A stretch of 36,993 nucleotides of DNA, taken from assembly GCA_030756895.1 (NCBI GenBank), contig JAVBIX010000006.1:1-36993 (forward strand), given 5' to 3'. The position numbers and the translations under genes are program-made. This DNA comes from Synechococcus sp. SP2 MAG (GTDB lineage Bacteria; Cyanobacteriota; Cyanobacteriia; PCC-6307; Cyanobiaceae). Below, piece after piece: positions 24,805 to 33,989 of this stretch. How positions within the stretch are numbered: the stretch's first letter is position 1; the number at the start of each line of letters is the position of its first letter. Below the pieces are notes generated by a model. It had not been told where the DNA came from and did no database searches. It saw nothing but the letters and a program-made list of their open reading frames with translations.

Positions 24805-27045
24805 ATGGCTAAAATCGTATTGCATATCCATGATTTGGGCTTGGGGGGAGCAGAGCGCATAGCTTTGAAGTGGATTGCTTGGTTGCAGGATATGGGGCAT
24901 GAGGTAACTCTTTTATTAGGATTCCCGCCCGATGAAGTTTTTTTCCATGCTCCTCATGGCCTCCAAGTTGTTTCTCGTCCTATTGGATCAAAAGTGTCGA
25001 CTTGGAGATGGCTTCGAAGTTATTTAGTCCAGCATCCCCCTGATCTGGCAATTGGTGTTTCTACCCGGCCGTCCATTAACTTGCTAATGGCAAATTTTGG
25101 GAAGTCTTGGAGAGTTGTTGTTGCGGAGGTTAATTACCCACCGGCTAAAAAATTGCCATTGTCGTGGTGGATTTTACGCAAAATTCTTTATCCAACAGCA
25201 TCTCTGCATCAGGTTCAAACTTTAAGAATTGGTCAGTGGCTTGAAGATTCGGGTTTAGCGCGCAATTGGAGAATTGTATCTAATCCAGTCGAATGGCCCT
25301 TGCCTAAGCAGGAACCTTGCATTTTGCCTGAGGTCTCTGTTCCGCCAGAGGCAAAAGTTATTCTGGCAGTAGGGACAAAGCCCTATCAAAAAGGATTTGA
25401 TCGGCTTTTGGAAGCTTTTAGTTATATCGCAGATTGTCATCCAAGCTATTGGTTAGTAATAGCAGGCGTTAGTAAGAGCCATCCTTACTTGCATGAGACT
25501 CTCCTGCGTTATCGCCAAGGTGATGATCGACGGTTGCTAATTAGTCGTGTCGGGAACATAGGTGATTGGTATGAAAGAGCTGATCTTTTTGTCCTTAGTT
25601 CCAGATATGAAGGCTGTCCCAATGTGCTTATGGAAGCAATGGCATCTGGTACAGCTTGCCTTTCCATTGATTGTCCAACAGGGCCTCGCGAGTTGATACA
25701 ACCTGGAGTTAACGGTGAACTGCTACCTGAAGGTACTGATGCGCAGCTGTTGGGAAACACTATTTCAACCTTGATTGAGAACCCTTTAAAGATTGATGGC
25801 TTTGGGCGGGAGGCCCGAAGGATTCGTGAATTGTATTCACCATCTGTAGTTCGTAAGCAGTTTGAGGATGTTGTTCAGCAGGCTTTGGACCCTTTAGTGA
25901 TTGTATTCGTACCCACTAGATCTTCTCCGTCGGAGACATTCATACGGAGAAATCTTGCTGCAATGCCTTTGCGTCAAGTTGTTTTCTTTGGTGACGAATA
26001 CGCAGCAACCTCACGTGGTTTTGGGCAAACGGTCTATGCAGTTGCAACCTTGATTAGCAAAGTATGTACCCGTCTTTGCCTTCAGCGATTGTCTACTTTC
26101 CCCACATCATTCATCGCTTATTGGCTCATTCGTTGGTATAAGCCAGATGTGATTCTTGTTGAATTTGGTTTCCATGCTGTTCGCGTTATGGATGCTGCTC
26201 GTTGGAGTGGAGTGCCCCTTGTCGTGCATTTCCGTGGATCTGATGCCTCGGCAGATCGGAGATTGAAACGGTTGCATGAGCGCTACAGGCGTTTGATGCG
26301 TATCGCATCTGGATTCCTCGTTAAGAGTGTGCCCATGCAGCAAGTGCTGGAAAGGCTGGGCGCCTCACCCCAGGCGATCACGATTAGTCCCTCTGGAGCA
26401 GATCCAGCTCTTTTTTATGGGGCTGACCCCACTCTTGCACCGCCAAGAGTTCTTTTTGTGGGGCGTTTGGTGGAAAAAAAGGGCCCCTTTGATGCATTGG
26501 AGGCCTTCGCAGAGGTGCATTCACGTTGTCGCCAATCACCCAACACTTTTGCCTTGTCAGAGTTGATGCAGTTGGTTGTGATTGGCGATGGTCCATTGAG
26601 GTGTGAGATGGAGCGACAGGTCGAAAGATTGGGTTTGCAGGATTTGGTCGTCTTTGAAGGGTTTTGTCAGCCGATTGAAGTGGCTGATTTGATGCGTCGA
26701 TCTCGGTGCTTATTGCTGCCTTCGAAAACGGCGCGAGATGGTGATTCAGAAGGTTGCCCGGTGGTAGTTCAAGAAGCTCAGTTGGCGGGTTTGCCAGTCA
26801 TTTCCACGCTCCATGCTGGTATCCCTGAGGTGGTGATCGATGGTGCAACTGGTTTTCTTTGTCGGGAGGGGAATGTTCAGGCGATGGCAACAGCGATTGA
26901 GACGTTGCTTAGTAACCCGGATTTGGCCGGGGTGATGGGTAAAGCAGCTCAATGTCATGCCAAAGAGCATTTCACTCTCGACCATCACATAGATACGTTG
27001 TCTGCCATGTTGTGTAATGTCGTGCCTACTGAGGCAAGGCAGTAA
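24805..27045 (+). CDS. Bifunctional protein: two tandem GT4 glycosyltransferases fused
   Basis: The 746-residue product contains two complete GT-B units. Unit 1 (about 1-360) opens with HIHDLGLGGAERIALKWIAW, has ILAVGTKPYQKGFDRLLEAF, and the donor motif SRYEGCPNVLMEAMASGTA. Unit 2 (about 362-746) opens with FVPTRSSPSETFIRRNLAAM, similar in style to WcaL/AmsK-type enzymes. It has VVHFRGSDAS, VLFVGRLVEKKGPFDALEAF, and DSEGCPVVVQEAQLAGLPVI. Both E-x7-E type glutamate pairs are intact, so both halves look active. The two would add consecutive sugars without releasing the intermediate. The start is ATG 24805, 3 bases after the previous stop. The halves are too different to be a recent internal duplication; fusion of two neighbouring genes is more likely. 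Confidence 0.9.
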   Translation: MAKIVLHIHDLGLGGAERIALKWIAWLQDMGHEVTLLLGFPPDEVFFHAPHGLQVVSRPIGSKVSTWRWLRSYLVQHPPDLAIGVSTRPSINLLMANFGKSWRVVVAEVNYPPAKKLPLSWWILRKILYPTASLHQVQTLRIGQWLEDSGLARNWRIVSNPVEWPLPKQEPCILPEVSVPPEAKVILAVGTKPYQKGFDRLLEAFSYIADCHPSYWLVIAGVSKSHPYLHETLLRYRQGDDRRLLISRVGNIGDWYERADLFVLSSRYEGCPNVLMEAMASGTACLSIDCPTGPRELIQPGVNGELLPEGTDAQLLGNTISTLIENPLKIDGFGREARRIRELYSPSVVRKQFEDVVQQALDPLVIVFVPTRSSPSETFIRRNLAAMPLRQVVFFGDEYAATSRGFGQTVYAVATLISKVCTRLCLQRLSTFPTSFIAYWLIRWYKPDVILVEFGFHAVRVMDAARWSGVPLVVHFRGSDASADRRLKRLHERYRRLMRIASGFLVKSVPMQQVLERLGASPQAITISPSGADPALFYGADPTLAPPRVLFVGRLVEKKGPFDALEAFAEVHSRCRQSPNTFALSELMQLVVIGDGPLRCEMERQVERLGLQDLVVFEGFCQPIEVADLMRRSRCLLLPSKTARDGDSEGCPVVVQEAQLAGLPVISTLHAGIPEVVIDGATGFLCREGNVQAMATAIETLLSNPDLAGVMGKAAQCHAKEHFTLDHHIDTLSAMLCNVVPTEARQ

Positions 27046-27408
27046 TAAGGGAGATTGACATACTTCTGCTGTATTTAGATGTTTTTAAATCGACTGAAGC
27101 GCATGATGCTAATTGCTTTTCGAGACGTTTTATTGCTTATCAAAGCCCGGCTGAGGCTATTTATTTCAAATGCATAATTGTTGAATTTCTTGATATTGCT
27201 CTAGGTTTCAGCTTTGAAATTTCAATTATTCAATGTCCTTATCCCAGGGTAAGTCTTTTGACTTTGGCGAATGTGAGGAGGAGCTAATAGAGAACGAGTT
27301 TGTCAAAGGGTATGGCTCTGATGAGCTCGTCGTTGAACCTGCTAAAAGTGCTTAAATCTTTACGGCCGTTAAGGAATTGGCTTTTCTTCATCATTCCGCC
27401 TGTTTGTT
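27046..27408. other. Non-coding gap at the island edge
   Basis: This 363-base AT-rich gap lies between the convergent dual glycosyltransferase and the minus-strand membrane gene. I see no strong hairpin terminator, tRNA or direct repeats. Its right part carries two short opposed frames: a plus frame from ATG 27312 (39 residues, hydrophobic PLRNWLFFIIPPVC, running into the membrane gene's end) and the minus frame at 27284-27394 listed separately. Both may be debris of older genes at a recombination border. Confidence 0.5.
27284..27394 (-). CDS. Possible small ORF, 36 residues, downstream of membrane gene
   Basis: The frame starts with ATG ATG at 27394/27391, only 14 bases after the stop of the membrane gene. 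An AGGCGG precedes it. It encodes a 36-residue mixed peptide including SQFLNGRKDLSTFSRFNDEL and ending FDKLVLY. The amino-acid mix looks protein-like, but the frame is short and could be the start of a decayed gene, since the sequence beyond the stop opens in another frame (SKDLPWDKDIE). Unknown function. Confidence 0.25.
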   Translation of the reverse strand: MMKKSQFLNGRKDLSTFSRFNDELIRAIPFDKLVLY

Positions 27409-28695
27409 TCAGCGTAGATAAAGCACCATGAACCATCTGAGCTGGATCGCCCAGATCAGCAGCGGGATAAAGCCGAGCATCCCCGGACCGAATATCGCCG
27501 AGCGTTTCCCTGGAAGCACAACTGTTAGAGCACCGATCCAGCCGAGCACAATTGCAGGCATGAAGTGAATGCCGTAGACCCAGCCGTGTTGGGCCAGCGA
27601 CTGGGTCAGGAGTGGGATGAACAACCAAGTTCCGCCTGCCGCCATTACAAGCAGGATTTGACTCTCGATCGGCTTCAGGCGTGAAAGAACGATGAAGAAG
27701 AGAATGATGCCGAGAATCCATATTGCGCAGTGCTCGATATAGATCTGGCTGTCCTTGAGAAAGCCAGGAATGCCTCCAGAGCGTTGGTCATAGATGAAAT
27801 CGAGGGCATCGAAGATGCCGTCATGCGCTCGGAGACTACCTGTCATGCCCATCCTGTCCATCAGCTGGCTTCCGTAAAGCTTGTTAGCTAGAAGGGCTTT
27901 TGCGATTAGCCGCTGGACCCAGTACAAGAAGATTCCGGCAAGCGAGCCAGGGATTAGTGCCCTTAGTGCATTTTTCAGGCGATGTTCGCTCTTGAATAGT
28001 TGCAGTAAAAAAAGGGTGATCAAATTGGTAACGCCGAACACTGGATAGATCCACGAGGTGAAGAACCCAAGCAGCAGGCTCAGCTTCGGTATCTGTTGCT
28101 GGTCTGATCTTCGAAGCCAGATCCCCAGGCTCAACACGGTGGCCAGCCAGAAGCTGACCCCCAAATAGTCGGGCTCATCCACCATGCAGAATCGCAGCAT
28201 CGACTCATTGGTGATCGTGATCGCGTAGGTGCTGATCACCACTATTTCGTTGACAATTTCTCGCCGCATTCCGGTTGCGAAAGTCTTGAAACAAATCCGA
28301 GCAAGACCTGCCAGCATCAGCCCGTTAATGCTGACTAAAATTAAAGAAAAAGTGAGCTTGAACGCTGGGTATCCACTACTGCCAACGAACTTATATGCAA
28401 CCCAGAGGTGAAGCAGATGTAAGGGAGTTTTGCTCTGATACAGCAGTTTCGGCTCTACATCAGCCGCGAGGTATCCCTGCCCCCAGCTGAACATTCCAGC
28501 CATCGACCAGAATCCGTGGTTCTCCCAGGCTTGAACGGCATTGAGACCTTCTGTGCCGAAGTCGAACAAATGGTCAGCAAGCCCTTGGTCAATCAACCGC
28601 CAATAAGTAAATGCACTTAGTAGTGGGATTGTGATAATCGAAAGCCAGGGCAGATCCCTGAATCTCCCGCTTTCAGGCAGCGTGAGAAGGCGCAT
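27409..28695 (-). CDS. Multispanning membrane protein, GT-C-like, unnamed family
   Basis: The product from ATG 28695 has 428 residues and about 10 hydrophobic helices. The first periplasmic loop contains WENHGFWSMAGMFSWGQGYL and then LLYQSKTPLHLLHLWVAYKF. Later loops hold FCMVDEPDYLG, KLYGSQLMDRMGMTGSL and LAQHGWVYGIHFMPAIVLGW. The large loop after TM1 with acidic residues, many helices and a lumenal tail suggest a GT-C polyprenyl-phosphate-sugar-dependent glycosyltransferase, but no diagnostic DxD is certain. The same landmarks recur in weaker form in the protein at 32635-33984. It is probably at the periplasmic face in surface-glycan modification. Its minus orientation separates it from the AT-rich block. 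Confidence 0.72.
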   Translation of the reverse strand: MRLLTLPESGRFRDLPWLSIITIPLLSAFTYWRLIDQGLADHLFDFGTEGLNAVQAWENHGFWSMAGMFSWGQGYLAADVEPKLLYQSKTPLHLLHLWVAYKFVGSSGYPAFKLTFSLILVSINGLMLAGLARICFKTFATGMRREIVNEIVVISTYAITITNESMLRFCMVDEPDYLGVSFWLATVLSLGIWLRRSDQQQIPKLSLLLGFFTSWIYPVFGVTNLITLFLLQLFKSEHRLKNALRALIPGSLAGIFLYWVQRLIAKALLANKLYGSQLMDRMGMTGSLRAHDGIFDALDFIYDQRSGGIPGFLKDSQIYIEHCAIWILGIILFFIVLSRLKPIESQILLVMAAGGTWLFIPLLTQSLAQHGWVYGIHFMPAIVLGWIGALTVVLPGKRSAIFGPGMLGFIPLLIWAIQLRWFMVLYLR

Positions 28696-28747
28696 ACTTC
28701 CTGAAGTCTGGGTAGGAGAAACATGAGGCTACCCCGTGCATCTGGAT

Positions 28748-29024
28748 TTAGTTAGCGTTCGGTAGTCTCTTTAATTGAGTTTTCTTGCAGGCCTGAAGGA
28801 AGGCAACGAAGAGCTGTGGATCATCACGATGTGCCATTACAAGTGATGGCCGGCGCTGAGAGAGGTAAATAGACCCCCATCTCATGATTTGCCTGTTTGG
28901 CGAGTGCGGAGCGGATCTTGCCTACGTTTTGGCGGTGACCTTCACCATCAAAACAATACGGGAGAGGAAGGGACGGTTGGAGCTGCTGTTGGTTTAGCGT
29001 TTCGCTTCGATAAAACCCATCCCA
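28748..29024 (-). pseudogene. Frameshifted gene remnant, C-terminal ~90 codons, family unknown
   Basis: Two minus-strand frames abut here. One is open from 29024 and reads through SLPLPYCFDGEGHRQNVGKI and RSALAKQANHEMG. The other runs to the stop at 28748 and reads SIYLSQRRPSLVMAHRDDPQ then LFVAFLQACKKTQLKRL. They join exactly if the run of five G (minus strand; C at 28874-28878) is shortened by one base. Both parts have ordinary core-like codon use. No start codon lies in the upstream frame before an in-frame stop at 29025-29027, so the 5' end is also lost. It could be a decayed glycan gene; a sequencing error cannot explain the missing start. The flanking 28696-28747 and 29025-29035 hold nothing else. 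Confidence 0.5.
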
Positions 29025-29035
29025 TCATTCGCAGA

Positions 29036-30133
29036 TCAGTTCAACAAGCTTTTGATGTCTGCGGGTGTGGGCTTTAGGCTCAGCCCCCAGTAGGGCTCGA
29101 AAAGAGTCTGTAAGGATCTTTTTTTTAATGAAAGTGGTTTAGAAAGTGTTTCTTTAAGAGCGGCACTTAGGCTTTGTCGCTCTCGCCATTCGGCATCTTC
29201 TTCAGCTGCTTTGTCTGATGAAAGACTGCTTAGGTTTTGTTCTGCAGCAACGTCGATCCAGTGAAGTTGTTTGTTTAGGGCAACGGCATAGCCGAGATGG
29301 GTTCCGAAGGCGTTGCTTGTTACCCCATCACAAAGCTCAAGCAGGGTGCGTAACGCATCCAAAAACCAGGGGTTGGCGCGGTGTCCGTTACAGGCTGAAA
29401 TCCAGTGTTTCGGTAGTGGCAGTAACTCAGGATCTTTCCAATGCCGTAGCCACACAACCTGTTGGTAGCTGTGCTCTTCAGCCAGCGTTTTTACAGCGTC
29501 GATACAGGCCTGCTGGTCCATGGAGCGCTCAACTTGATCCCAGCTATGGGCCAAAACCACCAACAACGTTTTCCCCCAGAGTTGGCGTTGACTTTCCAGC
29601 TGTTCACTGTTGAGCAGTGGTTGAGCAAATTGAATCCAGGGCCCGATCGCACGGGCCGGCACCTGGTGTTGTTCGCGGAGCCAGCGGGCGCGTAAGGGCC
29701 CCATGCACAGATAACCACGATGGGCCCAAGCTTTGGGGGTCTCGAAGCGGGCACTTTCGGATACCTTCAGACCATGCTCAAGAAGCATCGGAATTGGCGC
29801 GCCGACGAGTGGGATCCCTGCATAACGCTTGAGTTGAATGTCATGCCCGTAGTGGTGTGATGAAGCCTCTCGTTCGCGACGATTGGGCGTGAAAAAGGCT
29901 TTGCGGGCGGAGGGATTTTGAAAGCGGTTTTGATACCAGAGGTCGCTGCAGATGTTGGGTTGTAGGGGCTGACCTTGGTAGGCCTGATGCACTAAACCTC
30001 TCCATGCTGATAAAGCTTCCCATTCGGTTCTGGCGATGCGTTGCCCGAGCAGACGGCGGCTGAAGCCGATGGCTGACCAACGGAACTGGTCTCGAACCAT
30101 GAGGTCGGAATCCTGCGCGGGATCTTGGTTCAC
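29036..30133 (-). CDS. Hypothetical glycan-biosynthesis protein, GT-B-like C-terminus
   Basis: The product has 365 residues from GTG 30133, or 354 from ATG 30100; neither has a clear ribosome site. There are no membrane helices. The central part LWGKTLLVVLAHSWDQVERS resembles a Rossmann strand. The C-terminal part LLELCDGVTSNAFGTHLGYA followed by NKQLHWIDV resembles the donor-site loop of capsule-type glycosyltransferases (KpsC/KpsS and CDP-glycerol transferase style), where a conserved S/T-x-x-x-x-H region binds the nucleotide. Position beside kdsA (54-base divergent gap) suggests a role with Kdo-containing or related glycan. I cannot name the family with certainty. Confidence 0.68.
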   Translation of the reverse strand: MNQDPAQDSDLMVRDQFRWSAIGFSRRLLGQRIARTEWEALSAWRGLVHQAYQGQPLQPNICSDLWYQNRFQNPSARKAFFTPNRREREASSHHYGHDIQLKRYAGIPLVGAPIPMLLEHGLKVSESARFETPKAWAHRGYLCMGPLRARWLREQHQVPARAIGPWIQFAQPLLNSEQLESQRQLWGKTLLVVLAHSWDQVERSMDQQACIDAVKTLAEEHSYQQVVWLRHWKDPELLPLPKHWISACNGHRANPWFLDALRTLLELCDGVTSNAFGTHLGYAVALNKQLHWIDVAAEQNLSSLSSDKAAEEDAEWRERQSLSAALKETLSKPLSLKKRSLQTLFEPYWGLSLKPTPADIKSLLN

Positions 30134-30178
30134 TGCCCCAGCAGCCTATGAGGGTTAGGTTCACAGCGATCTTGATGA

Positions 30179-31033
<855 letters not shown>

Positions 31034-31088
31034 TATCAAATCTCGTGAGCAAACGCCTTAATCTCCAGATGTCTTTAGGAACCGTTTG

Positions 31089-31805
31089 ATGCCTAGCGTG
31101 CAGGCGTTGCCGATCTTTATTGGATACGACCCTCGCGAGCGGGCGGCGACCAATGTTTTGATCGACAGCCTCTATCAGCACAGTTCGGTTCCTCTCGCCA
31201 TCACTCCCTTGGTGACACCGCAATTGGAGGGGCAAGGCCTGTTTTGGCGTGAGCGAGATCCGAAGCAGAGCACGGCTTTTTCGTTTACGCGCTTTTTGGT
31301 GCCCTATTTGATGGGCTACAAGGGTTGGGCGCTGTTTATGGATTGCGACATGCTCTGCCGCGCTGATATCAAAGCGTTGTGGGATTTGCGCGATGATCGG
31401 TATGGAGCGATGTGCGTGCAGCACGAGCATGTACCGGGTGAAACTGTGAAGTTTCTTGGAGAAGTCCAGAGCCCCTACCCCAAGAAAAATTGGAGTTCCT
31501 TGATGCTGCTCAACTGCAGTCGTTGCAACAAGCTCACGCCGGATTACGTCAATACCGCTTCAGGCCTTGAACTGCACCGCTTCCACTGGTTGGAGGGTGA
31601 CCATGAAATCGGTGGTGTTGATGCAGGTTGGAATCACCTTGTGGATGTCCAGGCGGCCCCAACAACTCCAGCCCAGGATTGCGGTCCACGTCTGCTGCAT
31701 TGGACGCTGGGAGGGCCTTGGTTTCGCGAGCAGCGCACGATGGGGGGACGTTTGGCGGCGGAATGGTTCAGTGCTCGTGATGACGCTATGAAGCTGTGGG
31801 ATTAA
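31089..31805 (+). CDS. GT8-like glycosyltransferase between kdsA and kdsB
   Basis: From ATG 31089 the product has 238 residues; a TTG at 31086 precedes it. It starts with a strand and helix typical of GT-A enzymes (LPIFIGYDPRERAATNVLID) and has the metal-binding DxD within GWALFMDCDMLCRADIKALW. A C-terminal LLHWTLGGPWF supplies the His expected in GT8-like enzymes. There are no membrane segments. It lies 55 bases after kdsA and its stop overlaps the region just upstream of kdsB, so it is likely in one operon with Kdo synthesis. The acceptor may be a Kdo-containing core or capsule, but that is inferred from position. Confidence 0.82.
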   Translation: MPSVQALPIFIGYDPRERAATNVLIDSLYQHSSVPLAITPLVTPQLEGQGLFWRERDPKQSTAFSFTRFLVPYLMGYKGWALFMDCDMLCRADIKALWDLRDDRYGAMCVQHEHVPGETVKFLGEVQSPYPKKNWSSLMLLNCSRCNKLTPDYVNTASGLELHRFHWLEGDHEIGGVDAGWNHLVDVQAAPTTPAQDCGPRLLHWTLGGPWFREQRTMGGRLAAEWFSARDDAMKLWD

Positions 31806-31810
31806 GTGAC

Positions 31811-32638
31811 ATGGTGATCAAACACAATGTTGTGGCTGTGCCGGCTCGGCTTCAGTCGTCACGTCTCCCTAATAAGGTTTTGGCGGATATTGGCGGGATG
31901 CCGATGATCCAAAGGGTGCTTGAGCGTTGCCGAGAGGCGCAAGGCATCGACGTTGTGGTGCTATGCACAGATAGTTCGGAACTTCAAGAGCTGGCGAAGT
32001 CCTGGGATTTCCCAGTGTTGATCACAGACGAAAATTGCAGTTCTGGTAGCGAGCGGATTGCCTCTGTTGCTGATGCTTTGGTTGGTCTGGCCTGGGAGGA
32101 GGATCCAAGCTGCTGGGATCCTGCATTGCGATCCAAGCGCTTATCTCATACGGCGGTAATCAACGTGCAGGGAGATCAACCGTTTCTGGATCCTTTGATC
32201 GTGACCAAAATGGTGCGCGAGTTTCAGTTGTGCGAATCTGCACCGGCCGTGGTGACGCCGGTGTATCGCCTCTCGGCAGACACGATCCACAATCCGGCCG
32301 TGGTGAAAACACTATTGGCTTCTGATGGTCGAGCCTTGTATTTCTCGCGTTCAGCGATTCCCCATGTGAGGGATGTTGATCCATCCGAGTGGCATAGACA
32401 TGCCACTTTTTGGGGGCATGTCGGGATGTACGGCTTTCGGGGAGATGTTCTAGCGGGTTGGGATCAGCTGCCTCACTCACCTCTAGAGGATCTGGAGAAG
32501 CTGGAGCAGTTGCGATTGATTGAAGCCGGATACACAGTCGCGACTTTCCAGGTGGAGGGCACGTCCCTGTCGGTTGACACGGCCGACCAGCTGGAACAAG
32601 CCCGGTTGATGGCTGCCGCAGATTTGGGTGACCCATGA
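31811..32638 (+). CDS. kdsB: CMP-Kdo synthetase (3-deoxy-manno-octulosonate cytidylyltransferase)
   Basis: KdsB activates Kdo with CTP to CMP-Kdo, the donor for Kdo transferases. From ATG 31811 the protein is 275 residues. A GTG at 31796 would overlap the preceding stop and is less likely. Motifs are VPARLQSSRLPNKVLADIGG (nucleotide-binding loop), ENCSSGSERIASV, VINVQGDQPFLDPLIV with the metal-binding Asp, ALYFSRSAIPHVRD, and GHVGMYGFRGDVLAGW. The length exceeds E. coli KdsB (248) by an insert around GLAWEEDPSCWDPALRSKRL. The next gene begins within its stop codon (ATGA). Confidence 0.95.
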   Translation: MVIKHNVVAVPARLQSSRLPNKVLADIGGMPMIQRVLERCREAQGIDVVVLCTDSSELQELAKSWDFPVLITDENCSSGSERIASVADALVGLAWEEDPSCWDPALRSKRLSHTAVINVQGDQPFLDPLIVTKMVREFQLCESAPAVVTPVYRLSADTIHNPAVVKTLLASDGRALYFSRSAIPHVRDVDPSEWHRHATFWGHVGMYGFRGDVLAGWDQLPHSPLEDLEKLEQLRLIEAGYTVATFQVEGTSLSVDTADQLEQARLMAAADLGDP

Positions 32639-33984
32639 AGACGTTCAGGAATCAGCTCAATTCACCCGAGGTTTTGATGTATGCGCCTTGGGGCCTTGGA
32701 ATCCTGGTGTGTTTGGGGTTATTTAACGGCGCCTTGAATCATGGAGGCAACACCCTTGATGGCCTTCTTTCAACTTGCAATTTGCGGCTACTGGATTCGG
32801 TGAGGAGCTGGAGCGAGCTCGGATTCTGGCAGCTCGGCGGTTTGATGTCTTTCCGGTCCTCGCTGTTGCCTCTATCTCCACCAACTCAACTTTATTCATC
32901 CCAGTCGACTCTCTATGTCGTCCCTCATTTATACGCGTATCAGCTGGGTGGGGTTGCAGGATTTTTTCAAATGGTGCGCGCATCGGTGTTTTGTACTGCT
33001 GGGGCGATGGCCGCGGTGGTTGGAATTCTGTCCTGGTTGCTGACCGAGGAGCGACTCCACCAGGTCCGTGCTCCTCGTTTTTTGCTTGGCTTCATTCTGT
33101 TTGCTGCTTTCGCCGTCACTTTCCCAAGCGAAGGAGTCTGGGGCGGGCTTTGGAACAGCGATGATCGAGCGCTTTCTTCTGTTCTGTTGGCTCTGGCTTC
33201 AGCGACCCTGGCACTTGGGCTGAGGTCTCAGCGCGCTTTTTGGCACTGGCTTTCTGCCGTTTTGCTGGTGTCAGGAGCGATTGGCTGCCCACGGATGGGG
33301 GTCATCTCCGCCCTCACGGTTCTGATAGGTCGCTACGGACTCCCGAGGCGTGATGCTGCGGTGCGGGCGATCTTCTCGTGGCCGATGACCCTCGCGTTGC
33401 TCGGTTTTAGTGCCCTGCACTACGTCCGGGTTGGGTTAGTTGATCTGACAGGTCGGTATGTGCTGGATGGATCCTCGATCCTCAATCGCTTCGGGTTCAG
33501 CCACGAGATGAGAGGGAAGGGCCAATCGGACCTTAACTATGAATCAATCGTTCAGGCGTTCGGCTTTGTTTGGCGACAGTCCGAACTGATGATTGGCAAG
33601 TTGCCATGGCATATGCAGTTAGAGCATTTGTTGCTTTATTTATTGGCAGCAGGCGGTCTCTTTATTCTGTTTCGCCATTTGTACCTTTTGCAGTCGCCAT
33701 ATCTGGCGCCTGTGACATTGGTGACTGCGCCACCCCTGATCTGGGGTGTGTTGATCAACCAATCTGTTGCTGAACATCCTGATGTACATGCGATTACTTG
33801 GGTGGTGCCTATCTCTTTGGGGTTGGTAATCGTGCTGGAGAAGCTGATTGAGGCTTTGTTTCAACGCTTTGGCGTGTTTTGGTCTGTCGTGATTGGAACC
33901 TGGTTCACCTACTGGTGTTTTCTATGGCAGGTTCAATATTTTCTCCGCGCCTATCCCGGGTTGCGTTTTCCCTACCCCAATTGA
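32635..33984 (+). CDS. Multispanning membrane protein, distant paralogue of the 27409-28695 protein
   Basis: This 449-residue protein has about 10-11 hydrophobic helices and starts at ATG 32635 inside the kdsB stop. Its first periplasmic loop, WSELGFWQLGGLMSFRSSLL then QLYSSQSTLYVVPHLYAYQL, matches WENHGFWSMAGMFSWGQGYL and LLYQSKTPLHLLHLWVAYKF of the other protein. So do LDGSSILNRFGFSHEM and SVAEHPDVHAITWVVPISLG. NSDDRALSSVLLAL stands at the place of the other protein's DEPDY region. It is probably a GT-C-like membrane glycosyltransferase working on Kdo-linked or related glycan. The gene order kdsB-this-glycosyltransferase, with tight spacing, suggests one operon. Confidence 0.72.
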   Translation: MKTFRNQLNSPEVLMYAPWGLGILVCLGLFNGALNHGGNTLDGLLSTCNLRLLDSVRSWSELGFWQLGGLMSFRSSLLPLSPPTQLYSSQSTLYVVPHLYAYQLGGVAGFFQMVRASVFCTAGAMAAVVGILSWLLTEERLHQVRAPRFLLGFILFAAFAVTFPSEGVWGGLWNSDDRALSSVLLALASATLALGLRSQRAFWHWLSAVLLVSGAIGCPRMGVISALTVLIGRYGLPRRDAAVRAIFSWPMTLALLGFSALHYVRVGLVDLTGRYVLDGSSILNRFGFSHEMRGKGQSDLNYESIVQAFGFVWRQSELMIGKLPWHMQLEHLLLYLLAAGGLFILFRHLYLLQSPYLAPVTLVTAPPLIWGVLINQSVAEHPDVHAITWVVPISLGLVIVLEKLIEALFQRFGVFWSVVIGTWFTYWCFLWQVQYFLRAYPGLRFPYPN

Positions 33985-33989
33985 ACCGG

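Larger units (their letters stand above)
18080..27050. other. AT-rich surface-polysaccharide island
   Basis: Base composition drops here compared with the flanking core. By hand count, line 19801-19860 has 25 G/C in 60 and line 24721-24780 has 26 in 60, against 43 in 60 at 9841-9900. All genes are on the plus strand and concern glycan assembly or are unknown. Several open at TTG. Intergenic gaps (150, 266 and 147 bases) are larger than in the core. Composition and content fit a horizontally exchanged, strain-variable block; no integrase, tRNA junction or direct repeats were seen at its ends, so the borders are approximate. Confidence 0.6.

Noticed and set aside
28889-29077. 62-codon plus-strand frame in the gap before 29036
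   Set aside because: The opposite strand carries more protein-like sequence (the frameshifted remnant) and this frame runs into the 3' end of a minus-strand gene.
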